Shown here: positions 49,596 through 49,646 of the stretch, in pieces
How the letters are laid out: each line of letters begins with the position of its first letter
How positions within the stretch are numbered: position 1 is the stretch's first letter
Notes under the pieces: model-generated
Told to the model about the DNA's origin: nothing
The model's input: the letters and a program-made list of their open reading frames with translations, nothing else
Database searches by the model: none
Position numbers and translations under genes: made by a program
DNA from: Bradyrhizobium valentinum
Lineage (GTDB): Bacteria > Pseudomonadota > Alphaproteobacteria > Rhizobiales > Xanthobacteraceae
DNA length: 49,646 nt
Assembly (NCBI RefSeq): GCF_001440405.1
Contig: NZ_LLXX01000190.1
Coordinates: 489 to 50,134 of the forward strand
Reading direction: 5' to 3'

Positions 49596-49646
49596 TAGTA
49601 GATGCACAGATCTTGACTGCGACGGAATGACTCGGCCGTTTGATTT

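Overview
The window looks like chromosome of a Bradyrhizobium-type alphaproteobacterium (order Hyphomicrobiales). The evidence is high GC with strong third-position bias, a PhyR/NepR/EcfG general stress response locus, an alphaproteobacterial sulfur assimilation cluster (DUF2849 and DUF934 proteins, fused CysNC), DUF2865 and CsbD proteins, and several families of dispersed palindromic repeats. The species call is inference from protein character, not from a database match. I saw no rRNA, tRNA, CRISPR array, insertion sequence or prophage.

Layout. 1-3.4 kb: a CsbD stress protein cut by the left edge, two short-chain dehydrogenases, an acetyltransferase and a TfdA-like Fe(II)/2-oxoglutarate dioxygenase. 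3.5-11 kb: YqgE, a DsbD-alpha-like periplasmic protein, a small secreted protein, a polysaccharide flippase, a TauE/SafE permease, a patatin plus 3-hydroxybutyrate dehydrogenase pair, and a CAP-domain lipoprotein. 11.2-22.9 kb: a complete sulfate uptake and assimilation divergon. On the minus strand lie cysG-DUF2849-cysI-DUF934-cysH and then sbp-cysT-cysW-cysA; on the plus strand lie cysD-cysNC. 23-25.2 kb: malate synthase G. 25.2-32 kb: a run of envelope and stress genes (CsbD, a 50-residue membrane protein, a chemoreceptor, DUF2865, L,D-transpeptidase, AI-2E-type permease, YqjD- and YqjE-like proteins). 32-38.2 kb: a repeat-rich patch, an HCCA-isomerase-like protein, an AraC-TPR regulator divergent from a frameshifted two-module PAP2/haloperoxidase-like gene, and an NYN-domain protein. 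38.5-41.7 kb: a FixL/FixJ-like kinase and regulator, a lone receiver, and two overlapping Cys-rich mini-proteins. 41.9-48.5 kb: an MFS permease, a DUF808 protein, then phyR divergent from nepR-ecfG, and an HWE-type histidine kinase. The right edge carries ureG.

The connecting thread is the general stress response. The core regulators sit at 44.7-46.6 kb. Elsewhere in the window I find five exact GGAAC-N16-CGTT EcfG-type promoters (upstream of csbD, the 50-residue membrane protein, the L,D-transpeptidase, the AI-2E-type permease and the YqjD-like gene). Two near matches lie upstream of the left-edge csbD and of nepR-ecfG. The window therefore appears to hold both the sigma factor and a scattered part of its regulon.

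Other structure worth attention: a DUF808 gene flanked by two copies of the phyR 3' end plus terminator; a dispersed ~110-140 bp hairpin element that sits mostly between convergent genes; a frameshift separating a degenerate from an intact PAP2 module; an NYN protein with substituted acidic residues; and an orphan rho-independent terminator that may end a small RNA.
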